The translations under genes were made by a program, and so were the position numbers. Below are positions 10,286 to 19,657 of a stretch of 64,000 bases of DNA, piece after piece. Below the pieces are notes generated by a model. The model was not told the origin of the DNA. It ran no database searches and saw nothing but the letters and a program-made list of their open reading frames with translations. Source of the stretch: Acidovorax sp. (GTDB taxonomy: Bacteria > Pseudomonadota > Gammaproteobacteria > Burkholderiales > Burkholderiaceae_C); the NCBI GenBank assembly GCA_031277855.1, contig JAITLO010000049.1:1-64000 (forward strand), read 5' to 3'. Positions within the stretch are counted from its first letter, which is position 1. Every line of letters begins with the position of its first letter.

Positions 10286-10801
10286 ATGAAGACCGATCTG
10301 CTTGCCGCTTCGGGCCCTGGCACGGCCACCCACCATATTCGCCCCGCGCAGCTGGCCGATGCCGCAGGCATCAGCGCCCTGCTGCAGAACATGGGCTGGT
10401 TTGCCGCCTATGAAGGCCGCAGCGCGGCCCAGAATGCCGAGGCCGTGCAGGCCTTGCTGCAGGCCCAGGCGCAGACCGATCGCAGCCTGCTGCTGGTGGC
10501 CCAAGACGCCCAGCAACGCATTGTGGGCTACTGCGCCGTGCACTGGCTGCCCGCCGCCATCATCCAGGGCTGGGAAGCCTATCTGAGCGAGCTGTTTGTG
10601 GCCGATGCCGCACGCGGTCTGGGCCTGGGCAGCCGCCTGCTGGATACGGCCGTGCAAGCCGCACGCCAGCAAGGCTGCGCGCGCATCTGGCTGGTAAACA
10701 ACCGCCAACGCAGCTCCTACGAGCGCGGCTTTTACGCCAAGCTGGGCTGGAGCGAGCAAAGCCAGATGGCACGCTTTGTACTGCCTCTGACATCCATCTG
10801 A
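10286..10801 (+). CDS. GNAT family N-acetyltransferase
   Basis: The 171-residue product has a GNAT fold with the acetyl-CoA pyrophosphate-binding motif [11 protein letters not shown] (about residues 111-121). The segment preceding it ([13 protein letters not shown]) forms beta-strand 4. The substrate cannot be told. It sits between glpR and glpK with short gaps on both sides (67 and 37 bases), so it is probably co-expressed with them. GNAT enzymes are not a usual part of glycerol operons. The ATG at 10286 was chosen because the upstream reading overlaps glpR in another frame. Confidence 0.8.
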   Translation: MKTDLLAASGPGTATHHIRPAQLADAAGISALLQNMGWFAAYEGRSAAQNAEAVQALLQAQAQTDRSLLLVAQDAQQRIVGYCAVHWLPAAIIQGWEAYLSELFVADAARGLGLGSRLLDTAVQAARQQGCARIWLVNNRQRSSYERGFYAKLGWSEQSQMARFVLPLTSI

Positions 10802-10838
10802 ATTTCAGGCCGCCGCTGGCCTGTGTGAACCCCGATTT

Positions 10839-12335
10839 ATGACGACCTATCTGCTTGCCCTGGACCAGGGCACTTCCAGCTCCCGCTCCATTGTGTTTGA
10901 TGCCCAGGGCCGCCTGGTGGCCTCGGCCCAGCTGGAGCTGCCCCAGATCTACCCGCGTCCGGGCTGGGTGGAACATGACCCGCGCGAAATCTGGCGCACC
11001 CAGCTGAGCACGGCCAAAGAGGCCCTGGCCAAGGCCGGGCTCACAGCCCGCGACATCCGCGCCGTGGGCATTACCAACCAGCGCGAAACCACGGTGGTGT
11101 GGAACCGCAAAACCGGCCAGCCCATCCACCACGCCATCGTCTGGCAAGACCGCCGCGCCGAGCCCATCTGCGCAGCCCTGCGCGAAGCCGGCATGGCCGA
11201 GAGCATTCAGCAAAAAACCGGTCTGCTGATCGACGCCTATTTCTCCGGCAGCAAGCTGCAGTGGCTGCTGGACCATGTGCCCGGTGCCCGCGCCGCGGCC
11301 GAGGCAGGTGATCTGGCCTTTGGCACCGTAGACAGCTGGCTGGTCTGGCAGCTCACCGGTGGCAAGCGCCATGTCACCGATGTCAGCAATGCCAGCCGCA
11401 CCATGCTGTTCAACGTCCACAGCAACCAGTGGGACGAGGAGCTGCTGGCCGCCCTGCACATTCCCAAGAGCCTGCTACCCGAAGTCCTGCCCTCGGCCGC
11501 CGACTTTGGCCGCACCGCAGCCGATGTGCTGGGTGGCGAGATCGCCATCGGCGGCGTGGCCGGCGACCAGCAGAGCGCCCTCTTCGGCCAGGCTTGTTTC
11601 TCGGCCGGCATGGCCAAGAACACCTATGGCACGGGCTGCTTCATGCTGATGCACACCGGTGGCAACTTTCAGCAATCCGCCAATGGCTTGCTAACCACCT
11701 CGGCGGCCCAGGCAAGCACCACACCCCAATTCGCGTTGGAGGGCAGCGTGTTTGTGGGCGGCGCCGTGGTGCAGTGGCTGCGCGACGGCCTGCGCGCCAT
11801 CGAGCACAGCGGCCAGGTGCAGCAGCTGGCAGAGTCCGTGCCCGACAGCGGCGGTGTGATGCTGGTGCCCGCCTTCACCGGCCTGGGAGCCCCCTACTGG
11901 AAGCCCGATGCCCGCGGCACCATCACCGGCCTCACCCGCGGCTCCACCATGGCCCATATCGCCCGCGCGGCGCTGGAATCCATTGCCTACCAAAGCGCGG
12001 CCCTGCTGCTGGCTATGAGCCGCGACGCCGTGGCCAACGGCGGTGCTGCCGTCAGTGAGCTGCGTGTGGACGGCGGCGCCTGCGTGAACAATTTGCTGAT
12101 GCAGTTCCAGGCCGATTTGCTGGGCATTCCCGTGGTGCGCCCGGCCTGCGTGGAAACCACCGCCCTGGGCGCGGCCTATCTGGCCGGCCTGTCCACCGGC
12201 ATCTACCAAAGCACCGAAGAGCTGTCCGCGCTGTGGCAGGCCGAGCGCCGCTTTATGCCCACCATGGACCAGCAACGCGCCGAGGAGCTGATGGCGCGCT
12301 GGGAGCATGCCGTCGCGCAGACGGTGATGGAGTGA
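10839..12335 (+). CDS. glpK: Glycerol kinase
   Basis: GlpK phosphorylates imported glycerol to glycerol 3-phosphate, trapping it in the cell. The 498-residue product has the FGGY-kinase N-terminal phosphate motif ([15 protein letters not shown], residues 6-20). It also has the glycerol kinase segments [11 protein letters not shown] and [12 protein letters not shown], and normal length. It completes the glp set on this locus. The C-terminal stop is followed within a few bases by a dispersed repeat copy. Confidence 0.97.
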   Translation: MTTYLLALDQGTSSSRSIVFDAQGRLVASAQLELPQIYPRPGWVEHDPREIWRTQLSTAKEALAKAGLTARDIRAVGITNQRETTVVWNRKTGQPIHHAIVWQDRRAEPICAALREAGMAESIQQKTGLLIDAYFSGSKLQWLLDHVPGARAAAEAGDLAFGTVDSWLVWQLTGGKRHVTDVSNASRTMLFNVHSNQWDEELLAALHIPKSLLPEVLPSAADFGRTAADVLGGEIAIGGVAGDQQSALFGQACFSAGMAKNTYGTGCFMLMHTGGNFQQSANGLLTTSAAQASTTPQFALEGSVFVGGAVVQWLRDGLRAIEHSGQVQQLAESVPDSGGVMLVPAFTGLGAPYWKPDARGTITGLTRGSTMAHIARAALESIAYQSAALLLAMSRDAVANGGAAVSELRVDGGACVNNLLMQFQADLLGIPVVRPACVETTALGAAYLAGLSTGIYQSTEELSALWQAERRFMPTMDQQRAEELMARWEHAVAQTVME

Positions 12336-12337
12336 CA

Positions 12338-12440
12338 CCCCCCTGAGTCGCCTGCGGCGCCTTCCCCGTAGCCCGGCGCCCCCGCTCTCGCTTCGCTTGC
12401 GCTCGCGGGCAAGGGGACGCTGCCAGCGCTGACCTGGGTT
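12338..12440 (+). repeat. Dispersed stop-abutting repeat, copy B (after glpK)
   Basis: Three bases after the glpK TGA the sequence reads CCCCCCTGAGTCGCCTGCGG and continues with GCGCCTTCCCC, matching the start of copies C and D in the same orientation relative to the upstream gene. The middle is diverged or replaced, with a CGCTCGCGGGCAAGGGGACG block shared with copy C. The right boundary is approximate. Confidence 0.6.
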
Positions 12441-12799
12441 ACAAGGCGGCCCTGGCGCGGCAGCCCTGGCGAAAGGGGCTCTGCATGCGACAGGGGACAG
12501 TTTGCCCTGTGCCTTGGATGTTGCCCCTTCCCCCACCGGGGGAAAGTGGGGATGGGGGCCTGCCTTCGGTCTCACTCGCCCGCTTGCGGGAGAGGGGAGA
12601 GGGGAGAGGGTTGGCCAACGGCGCCTGCACAGCTTGTCTAAAAGCAGAGCATCTATCGCGTGCATGTATTGGGTTTGTCGTAGATTTTTATTCCAAACCC
12701 ATAAGCCAAGCGCATATATCGCTACCATTTTCTTGAGCACTATTGCCCGTGCCGCGCCACAATGGAAGCTCTGCAGTCCTTTCTCATCACCAGCCCTTT
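12441..12799. other. Gene-free stretch before proC
   Basis: No coding region is supported. The left half is GC-rich and repeat-like, with C-run/G-run hairpins around 12525-12550 and GAGAGGGGAGAGG tracts around 12590-12608. The right half (about 12640-12740) is distinctly more AT-rich and contains TGGGTTTG (12670-12677) facing CAAACCCA (12694-12701). The proC promoter is presumably in this part, but no convincing -35/-10 pair was found. Confidence 0.4.
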
Positions 12800-13630
12800 A
12801 TGAGCACTCCTGCCTCTCTTCCCCGCGCCATCGCCTTTATTGGCGGCGGCAATATGGCCAGCGCCATCATCGGTGGCCTGATCGCCCAGGGCCTGCCGGC
12901 CGAACGCATCACCGTGGTCGAGCCTTTTGAGGCCGCACGCGATGCGCTGCGCAGCAAGTTCGGCATAGAAGCCCTGCCCTCGGCCACCGACGCACTGCAA
13001 GCGGCCGAGCTGGTGGTCTGGGCCACCAAGCCCCAGACCTTCAAGGACGCGGCTGCGGCCGTCGCCCCTTTCACCGGCCAGGCCCTGCATTTGAGCGTGG
13101 CCGCCGGCATCACCACCGACAGCGTGGCCCAGTGGCTGGGCAGCCACCGCGTGGTGCGCGCCATGCCCAACACCCCAGCCCTGGTGGGCAAGGGCATGAC
13201 CGGCCTGTATGCCCGTGCCGAGGTGGAAGCTACCGGACGCGCCCAGGTGGAAGGCGTGATCGCCAGCACCGGCCAATTCGTCTGGGTGGCGCAGGAAGAC
13301 CAGCTGGATGCCGTGACGGCCTTGTCCGGCTCCGGCCCGGCCTATGTGTTTCTGTTCCTCGAAGCCATGACCCAGGCCGGCGTGGACATGGGCTTGCCGC
13401 AAGCCCAGGCCTACCAGTTGGCCGTGGCCACCTTCCAAGGCGCATCGGAACTGGCGGCCCGCTCCGACGAGCCTGCCAGCGTGCTGCGCGAGCGCGTCAC
13501 CAGCAAGGGCGGCACCACCCATGCCGCCATCACCCATATGCAAGCCACCCAGGTGCCAGAGCATTTTGTGCAGGCCATGCGCAATGCCGAAAGCCGGGCC
13601 AAGGAGCTGGCGGCTGAATTCGGGAAATAA
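12800..13630 (+). CDS. proC: Pyrroline-5-carboxylate reductase
   Basis: ProC catalyses the last step of proline synthesis, reducing 1-pyrroline-5-carboxylate to proline with NAD(P)H. The 276-residue product has the Rossmann motif IAFIGGGNMASAIIGGL near the start and the conserved RAMPNTPALVGKGMTGLYA. The C-terminal dimerisation domain contains GSGPAYVF and the catalytic-region TSKGGTTHAAI. Length is normal. The ATG at 12800 gives the family N-terminus; an in-frame codon farther upstream is not supported. It is a single gene, convergent with ubiA. Confidence 0.95.
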   Translation: MSTPASLPRAIAFIGGGNMASAIIGGLIAQGLPAERITVVEPFEAARDALRSKFGIEALPSATDALQAAELVVWATKPQTFKDAAAAVAPFTGQALHLSVAAGITTDSVAQWLGSHRVVRAMPNTPALVGKGMTGLYARAEVEATGRAQVEGVIASTGQFVWVAQEDQLDAVTALSGSGPAYVFLFLEAMTQAGVDMGLPQAQAYQLAVATFQGASELAARSDEPASVLRERVTSKGGTTHAAITHMQATQVPEHFVQAMRNAESRAKELAAEFGK

Positions 13631-13637
13631 AGACACG

Positions 13638-13753
13638 CCCCTGAGTCGCTGCGCGCCTTCCCCTCGCTCTTCGCTCGCTGCGCTCGCGGGCAAGGGGACG
13701 ACACCAGCGCGGCGGGGCGGCGCGGCCGGCATAGGCCCTTGCGCGGTGTCTCT
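13638..13753 (+). repeat. Dispersed stop-abutting repeat, copy C (after proC)
   Basis: Starting seven bases after the proC stop, the sequence reads GCCCCTGAGTCGCTGCGCGC. It continues with a GGGGCGGCGCGGCCGGCATA block and GGCCCTTGC, aligning with copy D over most of its length. It has an extra CGCTCTTCGCTCGCTGCG segment in the middle, shared with copy B. The remaining bases to the ubiA stop at 13866 contain nothing else recognisable. Confidence 0.7.
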
Positions 13754-13865
13754 CGCGAAAGAGGGCTCAGCATGCGGCGGAGAGAAACCGCGAGACGGCC
13801 AGCAAGGAGCTCTGTAGGCTGCGACCATCGCCCCCGGTGGAAAAGGCGCATAGCGCCTCACCGCA

Positions 13866-14753
13866 TTACTTCAACCCATAGCCCACAACCACGCCGGCAA
13901 AGATGGCAGCGCCAATCCAGTGGCTTTTGCTGAAGGCCACAAAACAGCCCTCGCGCGTGCGGTGGCGGATCAGCGTGAAATGCCAGGCAATCTGCGCTGC
14001 GGCCACGGCCATGCCCAGCCAGAAGGGCCAGCCCAGTTGCAAAGGTGCCAGCACCCAGGCAATCAGCCCCCAGCACAGCACAAAAAACGCCATGATGCCG
14101 GCCACATCAAAACGGCCCAAGGTGATGGCCGAGGTCTTCATGCCGATTTTGAGGTCGTCGTCACGGTCCACCATGGCGTATTCGGTGTCATAGGCCAGCA
14201 CCAAACACATATTCGCCAGCCACAGCACCCAGGCCGTGGCCGGCACCGTGCCGATGACGGCGGCAAAGGCGATGACGATGCCAAAGTTGAAGGCAATGCC
14301 CAGAAAGGCCTGGGGCATGGAGAAGAAGCGCTTGGTGAATGGGTAGAGGATGGTGAACAGCACGGCCGGCACCGACCAGGCCACGGCCTCCCAGCGCGTG
14401 GTCAGCACCAGACCCAGGGACACCAGGGTCAGCACCAGCCCCACCATTGCTGCCTCTTTCACGCTGACCTGGCCGCTGGTGATGGGCCGCTGCGTGGTGC
14501 GCTTCACATGTTTGTCAAAGTCGCGGTCGGCGATGTCGTTGATGGTGCAGCCGGCGCTGCGCATCAGCACCGTGCCCAGTACAAACACGGTCAGCAGATG
14601 CCAGCCGGGAAAGCCATCGGCCGCCACCCACAGTGCCACCAGCGTGGGCCAGACCAGCACCAGCCAGCCAGCGGGACGGTCCCAGCGGACCAGGTCCATG
14701 TACAGCGCAAAACGGCTGCGACGTGGGGCAGCAGTGGACGGGGAGGCATTCAT
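13866..14753 (-). CDS. ubiA: 4-hydroxybenzoate octaprenyltransferase
   Basis: UbiA is an inner-membrane prenyltransferase that attaches the polyprenyl tail to 4-hydroxybenzoate in ubiquinone synthesis. The 295-residue product has both metal-diphosphate-binding motifs, [16 protein letters not shown] (about 71-86) and [16 protein letters not shown] (about 185-200). It has about eight hydrophobic segments. It lies downstream of recG-oxyR, as in other betaproteobacteria, but here two genes (dps and a PAP2 phosphatase) intervene. Confidence 0.95.
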   Translation of the reverse strand: MNASPSTAAPRRSRFALYMDLVRWDRPAGWLVLVWPTLVALWVAADGFPGWHLLTVFVLGTVLMRSAGCTINDIADRDFDKHVKRTTQRPITSGQVSVKEAAMVGLVLTLVSLGLVLTTRWEAVAWSVPAVLFTILYPFTKRFFSMPQAFLGIAFNFGIVIAFAAVIGTVPATAWVLWLANMCLVLAYDTEYAMVDRDDDLKIGMKTSAITLGRFDVAGIMAFFVLCWGLIAWVLAPLQLGWPFWLGMAVAAAQIAWHFTLIRHRTREGCFVAFSKSHWIGAAIFAGVVVGYGLK

Positions 14754-14850
14754 ATCTCAAACCATTCAAAAACCGGCCCGCTGCACATGCACACCATGGC
14801 GCAGACCGTGGGGGATTGTGCATCGCACATGCAGTACCCAGAGCCTGGCA

Positions 14851-15657
14851 TCAAACCGCAAACAGGCTGTTGCGGCGCGCAGCCGCCTTGCGTGCCAGCT
14901 CGGTCACGCCAATCACCAGGGCCAGCCATGCCAGGCCCAGCAGCCAGCCAGCCAGCACATCGCTCACATAGTGCACGCCCAACAGCACACGGCTGATGCC
15001 CACGCCCAGCACCACGGCCACGGTGAGCGCCACCACCCCATAGGGACTTGCGGGCCTTGCAGGCCGCGCCAACAGCAGCCACACCCAGGCCAGCAGGCCG
15101 TAGCACACCAAGGTGCCAGCGCTGTGGCCACTGGGGAAGCTATAGCCCTGCTCCACAGCCCAGCCCATTTCGGGCCGCGCACGGGCCACCAGGTGTTTGA
15201 TGATGCGTATCCACAGGCCCACACCGGCAACCCCCACCACCCAGGCACCCAGCAGCAGCCAGGAGCGGCGGTACAGCAGCCACAGACAGGCCAGCGCGCC
15301 CAGGGCCGCCATCCAGCCCACATGGCCTAGTTGGGTCCAGACATGCGCCAGGGGCATCCAGAAAGCATCGCCCTGGGTTTGCACCCAGGCCTGAACCCGG
15401 TGGTCCAGCGCCATCCATTGCGCACTGGCGCTGCTCGGCACGGCCGCAGGCTCCAGCCCCTGCGCCATGCTCCATGCCATGCCACCCATGGTGAGCGAAG
15501 CCAGCACCCCCAGGGCCAGCCAGCGCCATGCCGGGCCTTGCACATGGGCAGGATAGCTGCGCAATCCCAGGCGCTGGTGCACAAAAAAGCCGCCCACGGC
15601 GGCCATCAAAAGCAGCGCCAGCAGGGGCGCTGCATAGGTATCGATCCACTGCATCAT
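14851..15657 (-). CDS. PAP2 superfamily membrane phosphatase
   Basis: The 268-residue protein has five to six hydrophobic segments and all three motifs of the type 2 phosphatidic acid phosphatase family: KHLVARARP (motif 1), FPSGHS (motif 2) and SRVLLGVHYVSD (motif 3, catalytic histidine and aspartate). Members dephosphorylate lipid phosphates such as undecaprenyl diphosphate or phosphatidylglycerol phosphate in the periplasm. The exact substrate cannot be read from the sequence. It lies 25 bases after dps and about 100 bases before ubiA, in the same direction. Confidence 0.85.
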   Translation of the reverse strand: MMQWIDTYAAPLLALLLMAAVGGFFVHQRLGLRSYPAHVQGPAWRWLALGVLASLTMGGMAWSMAQGLEPAAVPSSASAQWMALDHRVQAWVQTQGDAFWMPLAHVWTQLGHVGWMAALGALACLWLLYRRSWLLLGAWVVGVAGVGLWIRIIKHLVARARPEMGWAVEQGYSFPSGHSAGTLVCYGLLAWVWLLLARPARPASPYGVVALTVAVVLGVGISRVLLGVHYVSDVLAGWLLGLAWLALVIGVTELARKAAARRNSLFAV

Positions 15658-15682
15658 GGGATGCAGTGTGCCGATAAATCGC

Positions 15683-16222
15683 TCAGTCTTCCAACAGCGA
15701 ACGTAACATCCACGCGGTTTGCTCGTGGATTGTCAGGCGCTGGGTCAGCAGATCGGCCGTGGGTTCGTCGCTGGCCTTGTCGGCCAGGGGGAACAATTCG
15801 CGCGCCGTGCGGGCCACGGCCTCATGGCCTTGCACCAGGATGCGGACCATCTCGCCCGCCTTGGGCGGTGTGGCTGGCACATCGGGCAGGGTGGCCAGCT
15901 TGCCGAACTGGGCATAGGAGCCGGGCGCATAGTGGCCCAGCGAGCGGATGCGCTCGGCAATCGGGTCCACCGCATTCCACAGCTCGGTGTATTGCCCCAT
16001 GAACATGGTGTGCAAGGTGTTGAACATGGGCCCCGTCACATTCCAGTGGAAGTTGTGCGTGGTCAGGTACAGGGTGTAGGTATCGGCCAGCAGGCGCGAC
16101 AGGCCCTTGGCAATGGCTTCGCGGTCTTTCTCGCTGATGCCGATGTTGATGGCAGGCACGCTGGTGGCGATGCTATCGGGCTTGCTGATCTTGCTGGGGG
16201 TTTTGCGGGAATCCTTGGCCAT
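15683..16222 (-). CDS. dps: Dps-family DNA-protecting ferritin
   Basis: Dps assembles into dodecamers that oxidise and store iron with hydrogen peroxide and shield DNA during oxidative stress. The 179-residue product has the ferroxidase residues in [11 protein letters not shown] (two histidines) and [14 protein letters not shown] (D and E). A lysine-rich N-terminal tail ([14 protein letters not shown]) could bind DNA. It lies directly downstream of oxyR in the same direction. This fits peroxide control by OxyR, although no exact OxyR site was identified. The longer upstream reading was rejected because it enters non-conserved sequence. Confidence 0.92.
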   Translation of the reverse strand: MAKDSRKTPSKISKPDSIATSVPAINIGISEKDREAIAKGLSRLLADTYTLYLTTHNFHWNVTGPMFNTLHTMFMGQYTELWNAVDPIAERIRSLGHYAPGSYAQFGKLATLPDVPATPPKAGEMVRILVQGHEAVARTARELFPLADKASDEPTADLLTQRLTIHEQTAWMLRSLLED

Positions 16223-16343
16223 GAATACACACTCCTTGAAAAGCGCCCCCTGTCGAGGGCTATGCAAAACTGTAGCGCCACCTGCGCGGCAGATGCTGCG
16301 CGCCGTCAAGTTTTTGCCTATGACGGCGATTCGCAAACATGCT

Positions 16344-17306
16344 TTAAGAGAGCCGGCTCACCCCGGTCAGTGCACAGGCATAGACCGCATTGCGCAGCGC
16401 GGCAATGGCTTCATAGCGGGTGAAGCTGCGGCGCCAGACCAGCACCACGCGGCGGCTGGGTGGCGGCACACCGTCTTCCTCGACGATGGGCAGATAGCGG
16501 ATATGGGGCTCGTCCGATTTGCGTCGGCGCGGTGTGTCCAGCGCATCCTTGGGCACGGACAGGCGCGGCACCAGGGTCACGCCCATGCCGGCCGCCACCA
16601 TGTGCTTGATGGTTTCCAGCGACGAGCCTTCAAACGTGCGGCGAATACCTTCGGCATTGCTGGCGTAGCGGGCAAACTCGGGGCAGACCTCGAGCACATG
16701 GTCGCGAAAGCAGTGGCCTGCACCCAGCAGCAGCATGGTCTCGTTCTTCAGGTCCTGGGTGGATACCGTGTTCTTCTGTGCCAGCGGATGGCTGCTGGGC
16801 ACAGCGGCCATAAAGGGCTCGTCATACAGCGGGGCAATGGCCAGGCCGGTGTCGGGGAAAGGTTCGGCCACGATGGCACAGTCAATCTCACCGGTGCGCA
16901 GCATCTCCAGCAGCTTGACGGTGAAATTCTCCTGCAGCATCAGCGGCATCTGCGGCGTGCGGTCTATGGAGTGGCGCACCAGGTCGGGCAGCAGATAAGG
17001 GCCGATGGTGTAGATCACGCCCAGGGTCAGCACGCCCGACAGCGGGTCTTTGCCGCGCTTGGCGATTTCCTTGATGGCCGCTGCCTGCTCCAGCACGCTT
17101 TGCGCCTGGCGCACGATTTCCTCACCCAGCGGCGTGACGGTGACTTCACCCGCGCTGCGCTCGAACAGCTTCACATCCAGCTCGTCTTCCAGCTTCTTGA
17201 TCGCCACAGACAACGTGGGCTGCGAAACATAGCAAGCATCAGCCGCACGGCCGAAATGCTTTTCTCGGGCAACCGCAACGATGTATTTCAATTCTGTGAG
17301 CGTCAT
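16344..17306 (-). CDS. oxyR: Hydrogen peroxide-sensing LysR-type regulator
   Basis: OxyR activates peroxide-defence genes on disulfide formation. The 320-residue protein has an N-terminal LysR helix-turn-helix ([20 protein letters not shown], about 17-36). Two redox cysteines, C199 and C208, lie in [14 protein letters not shown], with the same numbering and spacing as the E. coli protein. It sits between recG and dps in the same direction; recG-oxyR adjacency is common in betaproteobacteria. The 137-base gap behind recG could hold its promoter. Confidence 0.94.
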   Translation of the reverse strand: MTLTELKYIVAVAREKHFGRAADACYVSQPTLSVAIKKLEDELDVKLFERSAGEVTVTPLGEEIVRQAQSVLEQAAAIKEIAKRGKDPLSGVLTLGVIYTIGPYLLPDLVRHSIDRTPQMPLMLQENFTVKLLEMLRTGEIDCAIVAEPFPDTGLAIAPLYDEPFMAAVPSSHPLAQKNTVSTQDLKNETMLLLGAGHCFRDHVLEVCPEFARYASNAEGIRRTFEGSSLETIKHMVAAGMGVTLVPRLSVPKDALDTPRRRKSDEPHIRYLPIVEEDGVPPPSRRVVLVWRRSFTRYEAIAALRNAVYACALTGVSRLS

Positions 17307-17444
17307 AGCGTCTTGGGGTTCTTGGCATGTAAAGAGAGCTGCTCATTGTGCATGCAGCCATGGAGTGCGGGCATCAAATACCTTTTTTTTTGCCACAGGT
17401 GTCAACCCATGGGAAATAGCCATACAGGCAGAGGTGTGGACACC

Positions 17445-19562
17445 TCATGCCTTCAGGTATTCGGCCTTGCCGCCCAGCCAACGTGAGATGTGCATTTCTG
17501 CCAGCAGTGCATGCTGCTCCAGCATGGAGGGCGCCAGCTCCCGCGCCCATTCCAGCAGGGCAACGTCCTGCTCCAGATCGGCAAAACGCAGCATGGCGGC
17601 ACCGGACTGGCGTGCCCCCAGAAACTCGCCCGGACCACGGATTTCCAGATCACGCCGGGCAATTTCGAAGCCGTCGTTGGTCTCGACCATGGCACGCAAG
17701 CGCTCCTTGCCTGTGTCAGACAAACGCCCGTTGTCATTCACCGCATAGAGCAGCACGCAGGCCGAGGCGGCCGCGCCGCGGCCCACGCGGCCACGCAGCT
17801 GGTGCAGCTGCGACAGGCCAAAGCGCTCGGCATGCTCGATCACCATCAGCGATGCATTGGGCACGTCCACGCCCACCTCGATCACCGTGGTGGACACCAG
17901 CACACCCATGATGCCGGCGGTGAACAACTCCATCACGGCCTTCTTCTCGGCCTGGGGCATGCGTGAATGCAGCAGGCCGACCATGACGCCGGGCAGGGCC
18001 TCGCTCAAATCAGTGTGGGTGGCCGTGGCGTTGGACAGATCCAGGGCCTCGCTTTCCTCAATCAGCGGGCAGACCCAGTACACCTGGCGGCCCGCCGCCA
18101 CCTGGGCACCGATGCGGGCGATGACCTCATCCTTGCGGCTGTCCGAGATCACCTTGGTCACGATGGGGGTGCGCCCCGGCGGCAGCTCGTCGATCACCGA
18201 CACATCCAGGTCGGCGTAATAGCTCATGGCCAGGGTGCGCGGGATGGGCGTGGCACTCATCATCAAGAGATGTGGCTCCAGCCCGACATGGGCCAGTTTC
18301 TGCCGCAGCGCCAGGCGCTGGGCCACGCCAAAACGGTGCTGCTCGTCGATCACGGCCAGGGCCAGGTTGTGGAACTCCACCTGCTGCTGAATGACGGCAT
18401 GCGTGCCCACCACCAGGGCGGCTTCGCCACTGGCCACCAGGGCCAGCATGGCAGCACGCTCCTTTTTCTTTTGCGCACCCGACAGCCAGGCCACTTTCTT
18501 ACCCAGCGGCGCCAGAATTGGCTCCAGCCAGCCCACCAGCTTGCCGAAGTGCTGCTCGGCCAGGATTTCGGTGGGCGCCATCAACGCGCATTGCCAGCCG
18601 GCCGCAATGCAGACCATGGCCGACATGGCGGCCACCACGGTCTTGCCCGAGCCCACATCGCCCTGCAGCAATCGGTGCATGGGCATGGGGCGCGCCATGT
18701 CGTCGGCGATTTCGCGGCAAACCCGCTGCTGTGCGCCCGTCAATCCAAAGGGCAGCACCGCCAGGAATTGCTCCACCAGCGTGGCTGCACCGGCTTGCGA
18801 CTGGGGCACGGTCAGCGACGGCGCCTTCAGCCGCGCGCGTTCACGTTTGGCCTGGTACTGGGACAGTTGCTGGGCCAGCAGCTCCTCGGCCTTGAGCCGC
18901 TGCCAGGCCGGGTGGCTGTGGTCTTCCAGCGTGGCCAGCGCCACATCGGGCGTGGGGTTGTGCAAAAACAGAAGCGCCTCGCGCAGACCCATCAAGGGCT
19001 GCAGCCCGGTTTCATTCCAATAAGGCAGCACCGGTGGCGGCGTGCCCGGCGGCAGGGTTTCGGGCAGCTGCACGCGCTGCAAGGCGCTGGCGATGGCCCG
19101 GCGCAGATAGGGCTGTGGTAGGCCGGCCGCCGTGGGGTAGATGGGCGTCAACGCCTGGGGCAGCTCGCCGCCGGCCAGCTTGAAGGCAGGGTGCAGCATT
19201 TGCCGCCCCCAGAAGCCGCCCTTGACCTCACCCCGTATGCGCAGCACGGCGCCCACGGCCATGGTTTTTTGCTGTGAAGGGTAGAAGCTGAAGAAGGTGA
19301 GCACACAAGTGCCCGTGCCGTCATCCACGGTGACTTTCAGCATGCGGCGCGGGCGCAACTGCACCTCGCTATGGGTCACCGTGGCTTCGATCTGCACCGT
19401 GTCGCCGTCGCGCGCATTCTTCAGCGGAATGATGCGGGTCTCGTCCTCATAGCGCAGCGGCAGGTGCAAGGCCAGGTCAATGTCGCGCACCAAGCCCAGT
19501 TTGTGCATAGCCTGTTGGGCTGCACTGGGGGTGGTTTTTTTGGCGGGCACTGAAGCGGACAT
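17445..19562 (-). CDS. recG: ATP-dependent DNA helicase RecG
   Basis: RecG remodels stalled forks and branch-migrates Holliday junctions. The 705-residue product has the N-terminal wedge/OB region. The superfamily 2 motor follows: Walker A GDVGSGKT, Walker B-type DEQHRFG, SATPIPRT (motif III), and the C-terminal GRVGRG (motif VI) region. The start at 19562 (MSASVPAKK) is preferred over an upstream start that adds 19 non-conserved residues. It is divergent from the HD-GYP gene. Confidence 0.96.
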   Translation of the reverse strand: MSASVPAKKTTPSAAQQAMHKLGLVRDIDLALHLPLRYEDETRIIPLKNARDGDTVQIEATVTHSEVQLRPRRMLKVTVDDGTGTCVLTFFSFYPSQQKTMAVGAVLRIRGEVKGGFWGRQMLHPAFKLAGGELPQALTPIYPTAAGLPQPYLRRAIASALQRVQLPETLPPGTPPPVLPYWNETGLQPLMGLREALLFLHNPTPDVALATLEDHSHPAWQRLKAEELLAQQLSQYQAKRERARLKAPSLTVPQSQAGAATLVEQFLAVLPFGLTGAQQRVCREIADDMARPMPMHRLLQGDVGSGKTVVAAMSAMVCIAAGWQCALMAPTEILAEQHFGKLVGWLEPILAPLGKKVAWLSGAQKKKERAAMLALVASGEAALVVGTHAVIQQQVEFHNLALAVIDEQHRFGVAQRLALRQKLAHVGLEPHLLMMSATPIPRTLAMSYYADLDVSVIDELPPGRTPIVTKVISDSRKDEVIARIGAQVAAGRQVYWVCPLIEESEALDLSNATATHTDLSEALPGVMVGLLHSRMPQAEKKAVMELFTAGIMGVLVSTTVIEVGVDVPNASLMVIEHAERFGLSQLHQLRGRVGRGAAASACVLLYAVNDNGRLSDTGKERLRAMVETNDGFEIARRDLEIRGPGEFLGARQSGAAMLRFADLEQDVALLEWARELAPSMLEQHALLAEMHISRWLGGKAEYLKA

Positions 19563-19657
19563 GAGGCGGATCAAAGGGCAGACAAGCTGCGACACAAATA
19601 CGGGAGGACAGGCTACCATGGCCTTCGTCTGGCTTTGGCCAAAGTGTTTTGCTTTGC

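Noticed and set aside
12670-12701. Inverted repeat TGGGTTTG/CAAACCCA upstream of proC as an operator
   Set aside because: The arms are 16 bases apart, the core is low in information and no regulator is nearby.
16223-16343. OxyR binding site between oxyR and dps
   Set aside because: ATAG appears once but the spaced ATAG-N7-CTAT pattern could not be completed, so no site is listed.
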